In this document: positions 7,800 to 21,550 of the stretch, in pieces
Layout: each line of letters begins with the position of its first letter
Position numbering within the stretch: position 1 is the stretch's first letter
Source of the DNA: Burkholderiales bacterium
GTDB lineage: Bacteria > Pseudomonadota > Gammaproteobacteria > Burkholderiales > Burkholderiaceae_C
Assembly: GCA_016195825.1 (NCBI GenBank)
Contig: JACPYV010000136.1
Location: 1-64,000 of the forward strand
Direction of reading: 5' to 3'
Length of the DNA: 64,000 nucleotides
Program-made: the position numbers and the translations under genes
The notes under the pieces: model-generated
What the model was told of the DNA's origin: nothing
The model's database searches: none
Seen by the model: only the letters and a program-made list of their open reading frames with translations

Positions 7800-7873
7800 C
7801 GCTCATGCAAGCAAAGCATGGCAACGCTTGCTGAGGGCGGATTTCACGATCTTGGACAGCGCCGAGCAAGAGA

Positions 7874-7895
7874 AAACCCGACCTTGGCCGGGTTT
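7874..7895 (-). terminator. Terminator of the putative-Ig lipoprotein gene
   Basis: Read leftward, AAACCCG (7895-7889) pairs with CGGGTTT (7880-7874) around an 8-nt loop and runs into TTTTCTCTT. It sits 30 bp after the lipoprotein stop. Confidence 0.65.
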
Positions 7896-7925
7896 GCATC
7901 GGTCTGCGTCGGTTCCCGACAGGCC

Positions 7926-9224
7926 TCAGGCAATCGTGAAACTCCATGTCTGGATGGACGAGAAGCTCTTGCCGCCGCGCTGCGTCGTCACCTTCAGCCG
8001 CAGGCCGTAGACGCGGCGTTCGGCATCGTCGGGCACCGTGATCGAGACGACGCCCGTCGTCGGGTTCACGACAGCCCAGCTGGGCAGGGTGCTTGAGTCG
8101 AGCGGCGGCAGGATCTCAAAGGCGTAGCTGTCGCCGGCCTGGCCTTGGAACATGGCGCGCGGAATGAAGACGTTGCTGCCCTTGTAGACCTGACCCAGCC
8201 GGAAGGGCACGTAGCAGATGCTGGCGCCCGGGGGGAGGCAGTCGCGTGGGTCGTAGATGGGCAGCACGCCATTGACGCGGACCTCCACGGGCGCCGTGTC
8301 GACGGAATATTGGAGCCCGTCGGCCGTCGCCAGCGAAATGCGAACGACGAAGCTGGCCTGGAAGGCGGTGTCGATGATGCCCGCGAGGACGCCCGTGGCT
8401 GCATCCAGCTTCAGCCCCGGCGGTGCCGCACCGACGAACTCGAAGCGCACCGGCCGGTAAGGGCCCAGCATCTCTGTGGACGGCTGGACGGGGATCACGG
8501 GCTTGAGCTCGCCCATGTCGACGGCGTTGACGAAGGCGCCGTAGTAGCTGAAGGTGAGGCCCGGGACGCCCACCTTGAACTTGCGGGTGGCGGGCAGGAG
8601 GGTCAGGCGTTGGCCGCTGCGGTCCAGGGTGGCGGACACGGTGATCTCGAAGTCACCCGTTTCCAGCGGTGTGCCCGTGAACGCGCCGGTTTTCGGGTCC
8701 AGCGTCAGCCCGGCAGGCAGCTTTCCGGCGGTCACGCTGAAATTGCTGACGTCCGAGGGGCGTGTGCTGAACATGCCGGCGGCCTGAAAATAGGCGCGCG
8801 CATTCGTATCCACCGCGCTGAGCATGCGGGCTTCGGCGGGTTCCGACACGGCGAGCACGGGGCCGCCAATGTCGACGCTGAGCCTGACCGTGGCGCTGCC
8901 GCTGTAGCCGCTGGCCGTCACCAGGACCTGGGCATCGAAGCGACCGGGTTGTGTGGGCGTCCCGGTTAAGCTGCAGTCTCCCGCCAGCGCCATGCCGGGC
9001 GGCAGATTGCCGTTCGAGTAGCTGCACTTCAACCCGCCGGGCAGCGTCGGGGCGACGGCGGTCAAGCTGGCGGGAACCAGCACTTCGGCCGCGGCGCTCA
9101 GGTCATAGGTTCCCGACAGCGCGGGCTGGTTGGCGGGCGAGCCGCCCGAACCGCCGCCGCCACATGCCGAGAGCAGGGCCAAAACCCCCCAAACAAATGC
9201 GCCACGCGCACCGATCCGCACCAT
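7926..9224 (-). CDS. Putative-Ig (He_PIG-like) domain lipoprotein
   Basis: A 432-residue lipoprotein. The signal peptide ends in LLSAC followed by GGGGSGG, a lipobox at about residue 20. The rest is built of repeated beta-sandwich units with the phrase LPxGLxLDxxTGxxxGTP-like (for example KLPAGLTLDPKTGAFTGTP and APPGLKLDAATGVLAG), typical of He_PIG cadherin-like modules. There is one further unit near the C-terminus (LPSWAVVNPTTGVVS). At least four units can be counted. The function is probably surface adhesion or a structural role. ATG at 9224 is chosen for the signal peptide; the long upstream open frame overlaps the divergent Kef gene and is not real. Confidence 0.8.
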   Translation of the reverse strand: MVRIGARGAFVWGVLALLSACGGGGSGGSPANQPALSGTYDLSAAAEVLVPASLTAVAPTLPGGLKCSYSNGNLPPGMALAGDCSLTGTPTQPGRFDAQVLVTASGYSGSATVRLSVDIGGPVLAVSEPAEARMLSAVDTNARAYFQAAGMFSTRPSDVSNFSVTAGKLPAGLTLDPKTGAFTGTPLETGDFEITVSATLDRSGQRLTLLPATRKFKVGVPGLTFSYYGAFVNAVDMGELKPVIPVQPSTEMLGPYRPVRFEFVGAAPPGLKLDAATGVLAGIIDTAFQASFVVRISLATADGLQYSVDTAPVEVRVNGVLPIYDPRDCLPPGASICYVPFRLGQVYKGSNVFIPRAMFQGQAGDSYAFEILPPLDSSTLPSWAVVNPTTGVVSITVPDDAERRVYGLRLKVTTQRGGKSFSSIQTWSFTIA

Positions 9225-9332
9225 CCAACCCTCCCAGGTCTTTGTCGATTGAGGGGGCGGAGTCTGCCAGTCGGAAAGGCCAGATCCGGGCCGCGCCCTC
9301 TGGATGCGGGGAACGGGCTCTACCATCGCCTG

Positions 9333-11327
9333 GTGACCTCCCTTGACCTTGCCCTGCTCTATCTCGTGGCCGCCGTGCTGGGCGTGGTGGTGTGCCGCTC
9401 GCTGAAGCTGCCGCCCATGCTGGGCTACCTGGCCGTGGGGGTGCTGATCGGCCCGAACGCGCTGGCGTTTGCGCACGATTCGGCCAGCATCCAGTACCTG
9501 GCGGAGTTCGGCGTCGTGTTCCTGATGTTCGCCATCGGGCTGGAGTTCAACCTGCCCAAGCTGCGCGCGCTGAAGACGGCCGTATTCGGCATCGGCATGG
9601 CGCAGGTGGTGCTGACCATCGCCGGCGCCGTGGCCGGCAACGTGCTGCTGATCGCCGGCTACGCGCTGCTGGGCGGCCTGTGGGAGCTGCAGTGGCAGGG
9701 CGCGCTGGTGCTGGGTGCGGCCATGGCGATGAGCTCGACGGCCATCGTCGTCAAGCTGATGGCTGAGCGGCTGGAGCTGGAGGGCCCGCACGGCAAGCTG
9801 GTCATGGGCGTGCTGCTGTTCCAGGATCTGGCCGTGGTGCCGCTGCTGGTGCTGATCCCGGCGTTGAACAGCAGCGGCAGCCAGATGATGAGCGCACTGG
9901 CCTGGGCCGGGCTGAAGGCGGCTGTGCTGCTGGGGCTGCTGCTGTATGGCGGCCAGAAGCTCATGCGCTGGTGGCTGACGCTGGTGGCCCGGCGCAAGAG
10001 CGACGAGCTGTTCATGCTCAACCTGCTGCTGGTGACGCTGGGCCTAGCCTGGATGACGGAGCATGCCGGGCTGAGCCTGGCGCTGGGCGCGTTCGTGGCG
10101 GGCATGCTGATCGCCGAGACCGAATACAAGCACCAGGTGGAGACCGACATCCGGCCCTTCCACGATGTGCTGCTGGGCCTGTTTTTCATCACCATCGGCA
10201 TGAAGCTGGACTGGCGGCCGCTGGTGGACAGCTGGTGGCTGGTCATCCTGCTCACCGCCCTGCCCGTGGTCGCCAAGTTCGCGCTGATCGCGGGCCTGGC
10301 GCGGCTGTTCAAGTCGCCGCCGGGCGTCGCGCTGCGCACGGGCCTGTACCTGGCCCAGGCCGGCGAATTCGGCTTCGTGCTGCTGACGCTGGGCGCCCAG
10401 CACGACCTGATCGCTGCCCACTGGGTCAGCCCGGTGCTCGCGAGCATGGTGCTGTCCATGCTGGCCACGCCCATCCTGGTCATGTACAGCAACCGCATCG
10501 TCATGAAGCTGTCCAGCAGTGACTGGCTGATGCAGTCCGTGCAGCTGACGTCGATCGCCAAGAAGTCCATCAAGACCGAGGCCCACGTCATCATCTGCGG
10601 CTACGGCCGCTCGGGCCAGAACCTGGCGCGTCTGCTGGAGGGCGAGGCCATTCCCTACATGGCGCTGGACCTGGACCCCGACCGTGTGCGCCAGGCTGCC
10701 GCGGCCGGCCAGAGCGTGGTGTTCGGCGATGCGGCCAAGGTGCAGAGCCTGATGGCCGCGGGCCTGGCGCGCGCCAGCGCCGTGGTCGTCAGCTACCACG
10801 ACACGCCGTCGGCGCTGAAGATCCTCAACCTCGTGCAGACCCATGCGCCGCGCGTGCCGGTGGTCGTGCGCACCATCGACGACAGCGACCTGGAGCGGCT
10901 GAAGGCCGCCGGCGCCACCGAGGTGGTGCCCGAGGCCATCGAGGGCAGCCTGATGCTGGCCTCGCACGCGCTGGCGCTGGTGGGCGTGCCGATGCGCCGC
11001 GTTATCCGCATCACGCGCGACGCCCGTGACAAGCGCTACGGCCTGCTGCGCGGCTACTTCCACGGCGCGGACGACGACACCGGCGACGAGGTCAACCAGG
11101 CCCGCCTGGCCTCGGTGACGCTGCCCACCGCCTCGCCGCACGCCGGCCGGCCGCTGGACGACCTGGCGCTGCATGCCATGGGGGTCGCTGTGGTGTCGCT
11201 GCGGCGCGCCAACGGCAAGGCCGTACTGGTCGACGGCGGCGCAGCGCTGGCCGGTGGCGACACCTTGGTCATCAGCGGCATGCCGGCCGCGCTGGCGCTG
11301 GCCGAGGGCAAGCTGCTGGCAGGCTGA
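9333..11327 (+). CDS. Kef/YbaL-type cation:proton antiporter with RCK domain
   Basis: A 664-residue CPA2-family membrane protein. About twelve hydrophobic segments fill residues 1-385. A Rossmann RCK/TrkA-N domain starts near 418 (HVIICGYGRSGQNLARLL), and a TrkA-C-like domain lies near 590-660. Family members exchange K+ (or Na+) for H+ and are gated by nucleotide or glutathione binding to the RCK domain. GTG at 9333 (VTSLDLALLY) is taken as start because the upstream in-frame stretch is polar and not membrane-like. There is no KefF/KefG partner nearby. It ends 10 bp from the convergent acyltransferase gene. Confidence 0.88.
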   Translation: MTSLDLALLYLVAAVLGVVVCRSLKLPPMLGYLAVGVLIGPNALAFAHDSASIQYLAEFGVVFLMFAIGLEFNLPKLRALKTAVFGIGMAQVVLTIAGAVAGNVLLIAGYALLGGLWELQWQGALVLGAAMAMSSTAIVVKLMAERLELEGPHGKLVMGVLLFQDLAVVPLLVLIPALNSSGSQMMSALAWAGLKAAVLLGLLLYGGQKLMRWWLTLVARRKSDELFMLNLLLVTLGLAWMTEHAGLSLALGAFVAGMLIAETEYKHQVETDIRPFHDVLLGLFFITIGMKLDWRPLVDSWWLVILLTALPVVAKFALIAGLARLFKSPPGVALRTGLYLAQAGEFGFVLLTLGAQHDLIAAHWVSPVLASMVLSMLATPILVMYSNRIVMKLSSSDWLMQSVQLTSIAKKSIKTEAHVIICGYGRSGQNLARLLEGEAIPYMALDLDPDRVRQAAAAGQSVVFGDAAKVQSLMAAGLARASAVVVSYHDTPSALKILNLVQTHAPRVPVVVRTIDDSDLERLKAAGATEVVPEAIEGSLMLASHALALVGVPMRRVIRITRDARDKRYGLLRGYFHGADDDTGDEVNQARLASVTLPTASPHAGRPLDDLALHAMGVAVVSLRRANGKAVLVDGGAALAGGDTLVISGMPAALALAEGKLLAG

Positions 11328-11337
11328 GGCGCCGCGC

Positions 11338-13332
11338 TCAGCGCGCCAGCGCCGCAATGGCCTGGCGGCTGGCGATCTGCGGCAGCAGCCGGCGCGAGCC
11401 CTCGACGCTCAGGTGGCCGGCGTCGCGGTACAAGGCCAGGCCGTCGGCGTCCGCGGTGCGGCAGGCCTGGGCATCGCACAGCGCGGCGTCCAGCCACAGC
11501 ACCGGCACGCCGGCCTCATGCTCGAAGCGCTTGAGCAGGGCCGTGACGCGCTGCTGCAGCGGCGGTATTTCGGCGCGGACGATGCGGCAGTCCGCGGGCG
11601 CCCCCAGCGTGAGCAGGCCATGCTGGCGCCGCTCCAGGCAGGCGCCGGCATCGAAACCGCCCTTGGGTGGGGGTGACACCCAGACCAGCCGCTGGCCCTG
11701 CGCGCGCAGCGCCTGCGCCAGCCGCCCGGCTGCCGCCACCAGCGCGTCCTCGATGCGGTCTTGCGGCACCTCCTGCTCCGCAGGGCCCTCCAGGCGCAGC
11801 AACTGCCCGCCCGGCGGGCCCAGGTATTGCGCCAGCAGGCTGGACACCAGCACCACTCGGGGCGCACCTGGCGCCGACAGCGCGTCAAGCACCGAGCGGT
11901 TGAAACGCTCGCACTGCCGTGCCCAGTCGCGCGTGAAGCTGGCGCCGGGCTGGGCCTCGGCCCGCCAGGGCGCCACACCCAGCAGCGGGCCGCAGGACGA
12001 TTCGGTCATCTGCAGCAGCCCCGGCGCGGCGACGGCCAGGCCGGGCACGAGGTGCATCGCGTAGGAGTCACCCCAGACCGCCCAGCCCGGCTGGCCGGCG
12101 TCGCGGCACTCGGACCGGTCCGCCCAGCGCTCCCATTGATCGCAGCTGGCGGCGAAGCCGTGGTTGGGGCGACGCGCGTCGGCCGCTTGTGCGGCCGGGT
12201 CGGCGGACCAGGCCAGCGGCAGCAAGGCCAGCAGAGCCGTCATCGCCAGAACCGCGCCCCAGGCCCGCGCCGTGCGGGGCAGCGGCCAGCGCCGCGTCGT
12301 CTGCTCCACGCCGCGCCACAGCAGCCAGGCCAGCGGCAGCGCCAGCGCGGCGGCCAGCAGGCGGGCATGCGCCAGGCCCGGCGCGTCCGGCGGGCCTACC
12401 CAGGCGTTGTTGACGAAGGCGATCAGTGGCCAATGCACCAGGTAGAGGGAGTAGGACAGGTCGCCCAGTCGCGCCAGCGGCACCAGCGCACGTAGCGCCT
12501 GGGGCCGGCCCTCGCTGAGCAGCAGCGCCAGCGTGGCCAGGCCCACCAGCAGCGCGTTGGCGCCCGGGTGGCCCATGCCGCCCCAGGCCGGCAGCGGCGC
12601 CATCGGCAAGGCCACCAGCAGCAGCGCGGCCGGGACCCGCCAGGCCCGCCCCGCGCGCCAGCCGCCGGCGTGGGCAAAGGCGCCCAGGGAGCCTAGGCCC
12701 AGCTCCCACGCGCGGCTGGGCAGCAGGTAGAAAGCGGCGCTGGCGTCGTGGCGCTGCAGCCCCAAGCCCAGCAGCAGGCTGGCCAGCGTCAGCGCCACCA
12801 GCAGCACCAGCCCGCGCCGGCCTGTGCCGGCGGCCAGCAGCAGCGCGGGCAGCAGCAGGTAGTACTGCTCCTCCAGCGACAGCGACCAGAAATGCAGCAG
12901 CGGCTTGAGCTCCGCCGCCACATCGAAATAGCCGCTCTGCTGCCACAGCACCATGTTGCTGGCGAAGCCCAGCGCGCCCCAGTGCTGGCGGGCCAGGTCC
13001 GCCTGCTCCACCGACCCCAGCCACCATGGGCTGGCCAGCAGCGTGGCCGCCAGCACCACGTAGGCAGCCGGCAGCAGGCGGCGGGCGCGGCGGGCGTAGA
13101 ACTGCGCCAGGCTGAAGCGCCGTTCGCGCTGCGCCCGCAGCACCAGGCCGGTGATGAGAAAGCCCGAGATGACGAAGAACAGGTCCACGCCCAGGTAGCC
13201 GCCCGGCAACAAGCCGGGCGCCGCGTGTTGCAGCAGCACGCCGGCGACGGCCAGGCCGCGCAGGGCCTGGATGTCCCAGCGGTGGTCGGGCTCGCTGGCA
13301 GGCGACGGCGTCGTGAAAGGCATGGCCGGCAT
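11338..13332 (-). CDS. OafA/YrhL-type O-acyltransferase fused to SGNH domain
   Basis: A 664-residue two-part enzyme. Residues about 15-360 form the integral-membrane acyltransferase-3 domain ([54 protein letters not shown]). After a spacer, an SGNH hydrolase-like domain follows with [10 protein letters not shown] (Ser block) and DAGHLSVEG (catalytic Asp/His block) near the C-terminus. Such fusions acetylate O-antigen, exopolysaccharide or peptidoglycan in the periplasm. The start may be ATG 13332 or ATG 13323; longer readings run into the divergent acyl-CoA dehydrogenase promoter. No polysaccharide synthesis genes are adjacent, so the acceptor is unknown. Confidence 0.85.
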   Translation of the reverse strand: MPAMPFTTPSPASEPDHRWDIQALRGLAVAGVLLQHAAPGLLPGGYLGVDLFFVISGFLITGLVLRAQRERRFSLAQFYARRARRLLPAAYVVLAATLLASPWWLGSVEQADLARQHWGALGFASNMVLWQQSGYFDVAAELKPLLHFWSLSLEEQYYLLLPALLLAAGTGRRGLVLLVALTLASLLLGLGLQRHDASAAFYLLPSRAWELGLGSLGAFAHAGGWRAGRAWRVPAALLLVALPMAPLPAWGGMGHPGANALLVGLATLALLLSEGRPQALRALVPLARLGDLSYSLYLVHWPLIAFVNNAWVGPPDAPGLAHARLLAAALALPLAWLLWRGVEQTTRRWPLPRTARAWGAVLAMTALLALLPLAWSADPAAQAADARRPNHGFAASCDQWERWADRSECRDAGQPGWAVWGDSYAMHLVPGLAVAAPGLLQMTESSCGPLLGVAPWRAEAQPGASFTRDWARQCERFNRSVLDALSAPGAPRVVLVSSLLAQYLGPPGGQLLRLEGPAEQEVPQDRIEDALVAAAGRLAQALRAQGQRLVWVSPPPKGGFDAGACLERRQHGLLTLGAPADCRIVRAEIPPLQQRVTALLKRFEHEAGVPVLWLDAALCDAQACRTADADGLALYRDAGHLSVEGSRRLLPQIASRQAIAALAR

Positions 13333-13411
13333 TGTTGCGGGCCCTGCCACCTCGGCGACAAGCCGCGGCGCCCGCGGGTGCCACACTTTGCCCACAGCAA
13401 GGAGCCGCGCC

Positions 13412-14674
<1,263 letters not shown>

Positions 14675-14811
14675 CGGGTCGGGCAGATCGGGCGGGTCGC
14701 GCCCGCCCTGCCCTCTGTAGCCTCACAGCAAGGCAGCGCGGCTAGAGTCAGTGCTCCCAAGCAAGGAGCACGATCCTGGCCGCAGATGTCCATCCGCAGT
14801 TCGACCGCCAC

Positions 14812-16931
14812 ATGCGGTACCTGGAGTCCCAGGCGCTCCCGTTGGCCAGCCGGTGGGTGGAGGGCATGCTGCAGGCGATGCGTGACCCGGTCGAGGCCGG
14901 GCTGGGCGGCGTGGAGCGCAAGCATCTCTATGGCCTGCTGGCGGCGACCGAGCCGCTGCGCATGCACATCAGCGAATGCCTGGCCGGCCACCTGCTGCAG
15001 GGCTTCCAGGGCGCCGAGGCCCGCGCCCTGGGCCGCGGCAGCGCGGCGTCCGCGCTGAGCGGCTTCGACATCGACGAGTTGACCCTCGTCGACGAGGCCC
15101 AGGCCGAGAAGGACATCGAGATCTCGCGCGTCGTGCAGCTGGCCGACCTCAAGCTCGAATGGGAGCTGCGCGAGCTGCAAGGCCTGGCCACCCTGATGCT
15201 GCCCGACGCGCACCGCGGGGAAGACCCCACCGCCTGCGGGCCGGCCGTGTTTGCGCGTGCCGTGAGCCAGACCGTCTACGAGCAGACCCTGGAGCCAGAG
15301 CAGCAGGCGCTGTGGATGCGCGTGGCCGCGCTCACGCTGGTGGCTCAGCTGCAGCCCTTCTTGCCGCTGGTGACCGAGCAGCTCAAGGCCGCCGGTCTGC
15401 AGGCGCCGCGCTACCGCACCATCCGGGCGCCCGACGCCGGCGCCGCCTCCAGGGGCCCGGCCGTCGCGTCGGGCGAGGCGGCAGTGCCCGCCATGTCGCC
15501 CGAGCAGCTGCAGGCCTTGCTGCGCAGCATGCCCCTGCTGCAGCGGGGCCTGCCCGCGGGCGCCCCACGTGCGGCGACGCCTGCCGTGCCACGCGTCGAG
15601 GGCGAGGCCGAGGGCGAGTTCCAGCTCCAGCTCCAGCCTGCGGACGATGCGGGCGCGGGCGCCGGCGGCGCCAGCCATGTGCTGCTGGGCCGGCTCTTCG
15701 AGCGGCTGCTGGCCGATCCTGCGCTGGCGCCGACGCTGCGCGGCTCCATCGCGCGGCTGGAGGCGCCGGTGCGCGAGCTGGCCGCCCGCGACCCCGGCGT
15801 GCTGAGCTCGGAGCAGCACCCGGCCTGGGCGCTGATCAACCGGATCGCCGGCCATTCCGCCGACCTGCCCGCGCATGACGCTGTCCGCGGCGAGGCCTTC
15901 CAGCGTTTCGTCGACCCGCTGGTCGCGCGGCTCACCCTGGGCGCGCCCGACAAGCCCGAGGCCTATGCCGAGGCCTTGCAGCAGGTGCAGTCCTTCATCG
16001 ATGAGGAACAGCAGCAGCAGATCGAGCACACGCGCCCGGCGATGGACGCGCTGGGCCGGATGGAGGCCGAGCGCCGCCTGCTGCCGCTGATGCGCGACCA
16101 GGTCGAGGTGCAACTCATGCGCGCCCAGGACGTCAGCCCCACGGTGCAGACCTTCCTGCGCGGCCCGTGGATCGAGGTGCTGGCCAAGGTGATGGCGGCC
16201 GAGGGCGCCGAATCGCCTGAGGCGCAGGCCCTGGTGGGCACCGTGGACGAGCTGCTGGCCAGCCTGCAGCGGCCCGAGACGCCTGCCGCGCGCACGGAGC
16301 TGCGCCGGCGCCTGCCCACGTTGATCGGCCGCGTCCAGCAGGGCATGGCGTTGATCGACCTGCCCCAGCAGCACCGCACCCGCGTGCTGGCCGAACTGAT
16401 GCAGACCCACCGCCGCCATCTGGCGGAGCGTGCCGAGGCACCGGCCTCTCCGTCGGTGCCTGTGATGCCTGCGGTGCCTGCAGTGCCTGCAGTGCCCGCA
16501 GTGTCTGCGGCCCCGCTCGCCGAGCCGGCTTCGGTGATGCCGCCGAACGCCGCCGCGTCGGCGACCGAGGCGCATCCGGACGTCGCCGACTGGCAGGCCG
16601 GCGACTCTCACGTTGGTGCGCTGCTGACAGTGCCTATGGCCCTGGACGGCCAGACGCAGGGCGACCCGGCCGGCGACTGGATCAACACGCTGCGGCCCGG
16701 CTTGCGCTGCAAGCTCCACCTGCAAGGCGTGTGGGCCACGGCCGAGCTGGCCTGGGCCAGCGACAACGGTGCCTTCTTCATGTTCACGAGCAACCTGGCC
16801 GGCGGCATGCACTCGTTGACCCGCCGTGCACTCAAGCGCCTGCGCAGCGAGGGCCTGGCCACGGAGATGGCCGAGGCCAGTCCCGTGCAGCGAGCCCTCG
16901 GCGGCCTGCTGCAGGAGCTGGGCGGCGGGCG

Positions 16932-16935
<4 letters not shown>
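14812..16935 (+). CDS. DUF1631 family protein
   Basis: A 707-residue cytoplasmic protein of the DUF1631 family, function unknown. It is helical and Glu/Arg/Leu-rich with a conserved FDIDELTLVDEAQAEKDIEISRVV segment, split here as FDIDELTLVDE and EKDIEISRVV (about 84-110). Near residues 549-567 a Val-Pro-Ala tandem tract links it to a C-terminal PilZ-like region (WINTLRPGLRCKLHLQG, about 623-640). The only ATG in frame (14812) has no ribosome site. An AAGGAG at 14763-14768 instead sits 7 bp before an in-frame CTG at 14776, which would add 12 residues (AADVHPQFDRH). The true start may therefore be non-standard. Its stop overlaps the recQ stop. Confidence 0.82.
16456..16512 (+). repeat. Tandem Val-Pro-Ala codon repeat inside DUF1631 gene
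   Basis: Nine-base units close to GTGCCTGCA follow each other about five to six times, encoding V/M-P-A repeats. It forms a flexible linker between the helical body and the C-terminal domain, and could change length by replication slippage without shifting frame. Confidence 0.7.
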
Positions 16936-18721
<1,786 letters not shown>

Positions 18722-18725
<4 letters not shown>

Positions 18726-19498
18726 GCGGCGGCCTGAGCGGCGTGGCGGTTGCGGTGGATGGCCAGCAGGGCGGTCACGCGCTGGAGCACCTCCGGGCTC
18801 CAGCCCATGCCCATGTGGCTGGCCTGGACCTCGATGTCGCGCGCCAGCGGCCAGCTCACGGTGTGTTTGCAAGCCTCCCAGGACACGATGCCGTCGCGGC
18901 GGCTGTACAGCGAGATGGTGGGCACTGGCGGCGGTTCGGCCAGGCGGTCGCGCATGCGGTGGTGCTCCTCGGCGCGGCGACCGTTGAGCAGGCGGAACAG
19001 CCAGCCGACGTGGGTGTCCTCCGGGCCGCCGCTGAAGGGCGTGCCGATGGTGATGACGTGCGGCACGCACCCGGGCAGGCGCTTGGCCAGCTCGCGGGCG
19101 TAGAAGCCGCCCAGGCTCCAGCCGACGAGGCTGGCCTCGTCTGCAGGGGTGATCCGTTCGTGGACGGACACGGCCAGCCTGTCCAGCCAGGCATCGACGT
19201 CGCCCTGCGGGCCGCGGTTCACGCCCTGCCCCCAGTCCAGCGCCCGAAAGCCGGCGCGCTCCAGGTGGCGGCGCAGCGGCCACAGCGACAGACTGTCCGT
19301 GCCCAGCCCTGGGAACAGCACGACGGTGCGTCCCTGGCCGACCTGCCCGGGCTGGGATCGCCAATGGGTCAGCGCCCGGACCGCTTCCAGCGCGGCGCGC
19401 GCGGCCTCTGTGGCCAGCAGCGACAGCGCGGGCCGGCGGTGCGGCGTGGTGGCCGGTCTGGTGGGTCTGGCGGGCAGTGGCAGCAAGGAGGAGGTCAT
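18722..19498 (-). CDS. Alpha/beta hydrolase, lipase-like
   Basis: A 258-residue alpha/beta-hydrolase. The nucleophile elbow GWSLGG (about 125-130) follows the strand EASLVGW. The oxyanion strand is TVVLFPGLGTDS, an acid is likely in YSRRDGIVSW, and the catalytic His in ASHMGMGW. This resembles the class often annotated as alpha/beta hydrolase or triacylglycerol-lipase-like, acting on esters. No clear signal peptide is seen, so it is probably cytoplasmic. It is translationally coupled to recQ downstream through a GTGA overlap, though no functional link is known. Confidence 0.8.
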
Positions 19499-19681
19499 GT
19501 CCGTGGCGGCGGTGCCGGTTTGCGTCTTGATGGGCTCATGCTGCGGCGCGCAGCCACCTAGCGGTGCCAGCGTGCGGCGCCGGCGCTTGTAGGACGAGGA
19601 GCGGTGGCGGCGCGCGCAGGGTGTCCTGCGGCGCCTTCCTACAGGGCTGCGTGTGCGGCGCGGGGCACACTCGGCGTTGCC

Positions 19682-20077
19682 ATGAACACCGCCTTCAAAC
19701 CCTACCTCGCCGCGCTGATCGTCATGGGCGTGCTGGACGCGCTCTGGCTCGGTGTGCTTGCCAAGGACTTCTACCGCCAGGAGATGGGCGCGCTGATGGT
19801 GGAGCCGGTCCGCTGGGTGCCGGCGCTGGCGTTCTACTTTGCCTACCCGGCCGCACTGGTCGCGCTGGCGCTCTTCCCGGCAGGACAGCCGCTGGGCCAG
19901 CAGATCGCCCGCGCGGCGCTGGTGGGCCTGACGGCTTATGGCGTCTACGACGTGACCAACCTCGCGACGCTGCGCCAGTGGCCGCTGCGGCTGGCGCTGG
20001 TGGACACCGCCTGGGGCACCTTCGCCAGTGCCTTGGCCGGCGCCGCCGCGGCCTGGGTGGCGCAGCGCCGGGGCTGA
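19682..20077 (+). CDS. DUF2177 family membrane protein
   Basis: A 131-residue integral membrane protein with four hydrophobic helices. The first helix contains MGVLDALWLGVLAKDFY and the third LTAYGVYDVTNLATL, both hallmarks of DUF2177. The function of the family is unknown. ATG at 19682 begins right before the first helix, and the longer open frame upstream is non-membrane and unlikely. It is a single gene, running toward the kelch gene on the other strand with a 24-bp gap. Confidence 0.85.
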   Translation: MNTAFKPYLAALIVMGVLDALWLGVLAKDFYRQEMGALMVEPVRWVPALAFYFAYPAALVALALFPAGQPLGQQIARAALVGLTAYGVYDVTNLATLRQWPLRLALVDTAWGTFASALAGAAAAWVAQRRG

Positions 20078-20101
20078 GCTGCGCGTGCGGGGTGGCGCGG
20101 G

Positions 20102-21466
20102 CTACTCGTAGATCAGCCCGCCACCCGCCGCCGCGCCGTCCAAGGCATCGCCGCCGAGGATGAGGACGCGGCCATCCGGCAGCGGATTCACGGTGTGCCA
20201 GGCGCGCCCGGTCGGCATGGCCGCCAGCGCCTGACCCGTGCCGTCGCGGTAGCTGCCAGCGGTGGCTGTGCAGGGGTCGTCGACGCCATCGCCGCCGAAC
20301 ATCAGCACCCGCCCGTCCGGGCGCAGCAGGCTGCGCACCAGCGAACGCGGCCTGTCCAGCGCACCCACCTCCTCCACCGCCTGCGTGGCCGGGTCGAAGC
20401 GCAGCACGCTGGCCAGCGGCGTGCGCGAGGCCATGCCGTCGCGCCGCTCGCCGCCAAGGATCAGCACCTTGCCGTCCGGCAGCGTGAACGCCTCGTGGAA
20501 GTAGCGGATCGGTGCATCGACGGGCGCGCGCACCGGCTCGAAGCGCTCGGTGCGCGGGTCGAAGACCTCCGCGGTGACGTTGATGTCTTCGACATGGTCG
20601 CCGCCGACGATGAGCACGCGACCATCGGCCAGCAGCGTGGCACTGGGGAACTCGCGGCTGTGGCGCATCGGGGCCGTCACGAGGCGAAAACTCGCCGAGT
20701 CAGGGTCCCACAGCTCCACGCTGTTGCGCCACAGCCCGCCCACCACCAGCACGCGGCCGTCCTGCAGCACCACGCCGGCATGCCGGTTGCGCGTCAGCGC
20801 GGGTCGCCCGGCCGGCGTGACCGTGCCGCGAACGGTGTCGATCAACTCGGCCTGCCCCGCGCTGGCCAGCGACACCTGCCCGCCCAGCACCAGGATGCGG
20901 CCGTCCGGCAGCCGGTGGGCCGTGTGCCCGCTGCGACCGGCCACCATGGTGGCGATGCGGGTGAACTGGCGCGTCGCGGGATCGAAACGGTCGACGGCCT
21001 CCGACATCGTGGGCAGGCCGCGCGAGCCGCCGATGACGATGACGCTGCCGTCCGCCGCGTTCACCGTCGCGTGGTACTGCAGCGGCTGCGGCGTGGCGAT
21101 GCTCAGGTAGCGGTCGCGGTATTGCGGCACCAGGTCCAGCTCGCGCCGCGCGGTCGGTTGGCCGGTGGCCTCGACGATCAGCGTGTAGCGGCGAGGTCCG
21201 GCCAGCGGGGGCGTGGACACGGCCACGCCGCTGTGCACCGTGCCGATGTCGGGCTCGATGCGGCCAGCGCCGCCGCTGAAGAGGGGCGTGATGCGCGCGC
21301 CCTCGCCCATGGCCACGGGTGCCGCGGCCAGACCCTGGATGCTGGGGCTGGATGCCGGGGCCGAGTTATCGCCCCCGCCCCCGCAGGCCGACAGGCCCAG
21401 GGCAGCCGCGGCACCCAGGAAGTGGCGGCGGGTGGGGGTATTCAGAGGGGGGATCTGCGGTGGCAT
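20102..21466 (-). CDS. Kelch-repeat lipoprotein
   Basis: A 454-residue exported protein. TRRHFLGAAAALGLSAC carries both a twin-arginine-like motif and a lipobox (Cys about residue 26), followed by GGGG. At least six kelch-type units follow, each with a phrase like LPDGRVLILGG or LLADGRVLIVGG and a following VEVFDP-like strand, predicting a beta-propeller. An Ig-like spacer precedes them (RRYTLIVEATG). The architecture resembles kelch lipoproteins and galactose-oxidase-like propellers, but no copper ligands could be assigned. ATG 21466 is taken as start. It is divergent from a LysR regulator that may control it. Confidence 0.82.
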   Translation of the reverse strand: MPPQIPPLNTPTRRHFLGAAAALGLSACGGGGDNSAPASSPSIQGLAAAPVAMGEGARITPLFSGGAGRIEPDIGTVHSGVAVSTPPLAGPRRYTLIVEATGQPTARRELDLVPQYRDRYLSIATPQPLQYHATVNAADGSVIVIGGSRGLPTMSEAVDRFDPATRQFTRIATMVAGRSGHTAHRLPDGRILVLGGQVSLASAGQAELIDTVRGTVTPAGRPALTRNRHAGVVLQDGRVLVVGGLWRNSVELWDPDSASFRLVTAPMRHSREFPSATLLADGRVLIVGGDHVEDINVTAEVFDPRTERFEPVRAPVDAPIRYFHEAFTLPDGKVLILGGERRDGMASRTPLASVLRFDPATQAVEEVGALDRPRSLVRSLLRPDGRVLMFGGDGVDDPCTATAGSYRDGTGQALAAMPTGRAWHTVNPLPDGRVLILGGDALDGAAAGGGLIYE

Positions 21467-21550
21467 CACGGGGCTCCAGGCAACAACGGCGCGCATGCTG
21501 GGGCGTACGGCCGGTGGCGTGAATTCCAGAATTGGTGATACCTTTTCGGC

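Noticed and set aside
10044-11357. 437-codon open frame opposite the Kef antiporter
   Set aside because: Mirror-frame artefact; composition is dominated by Gln/Arg/His/Gly and no motif is recognisable.
16456-16512. Possible CRISPR-like or satellite repeat
   Set aside because: In-frame Val-Pro-Ala codon repeats within a gene; no spacers.
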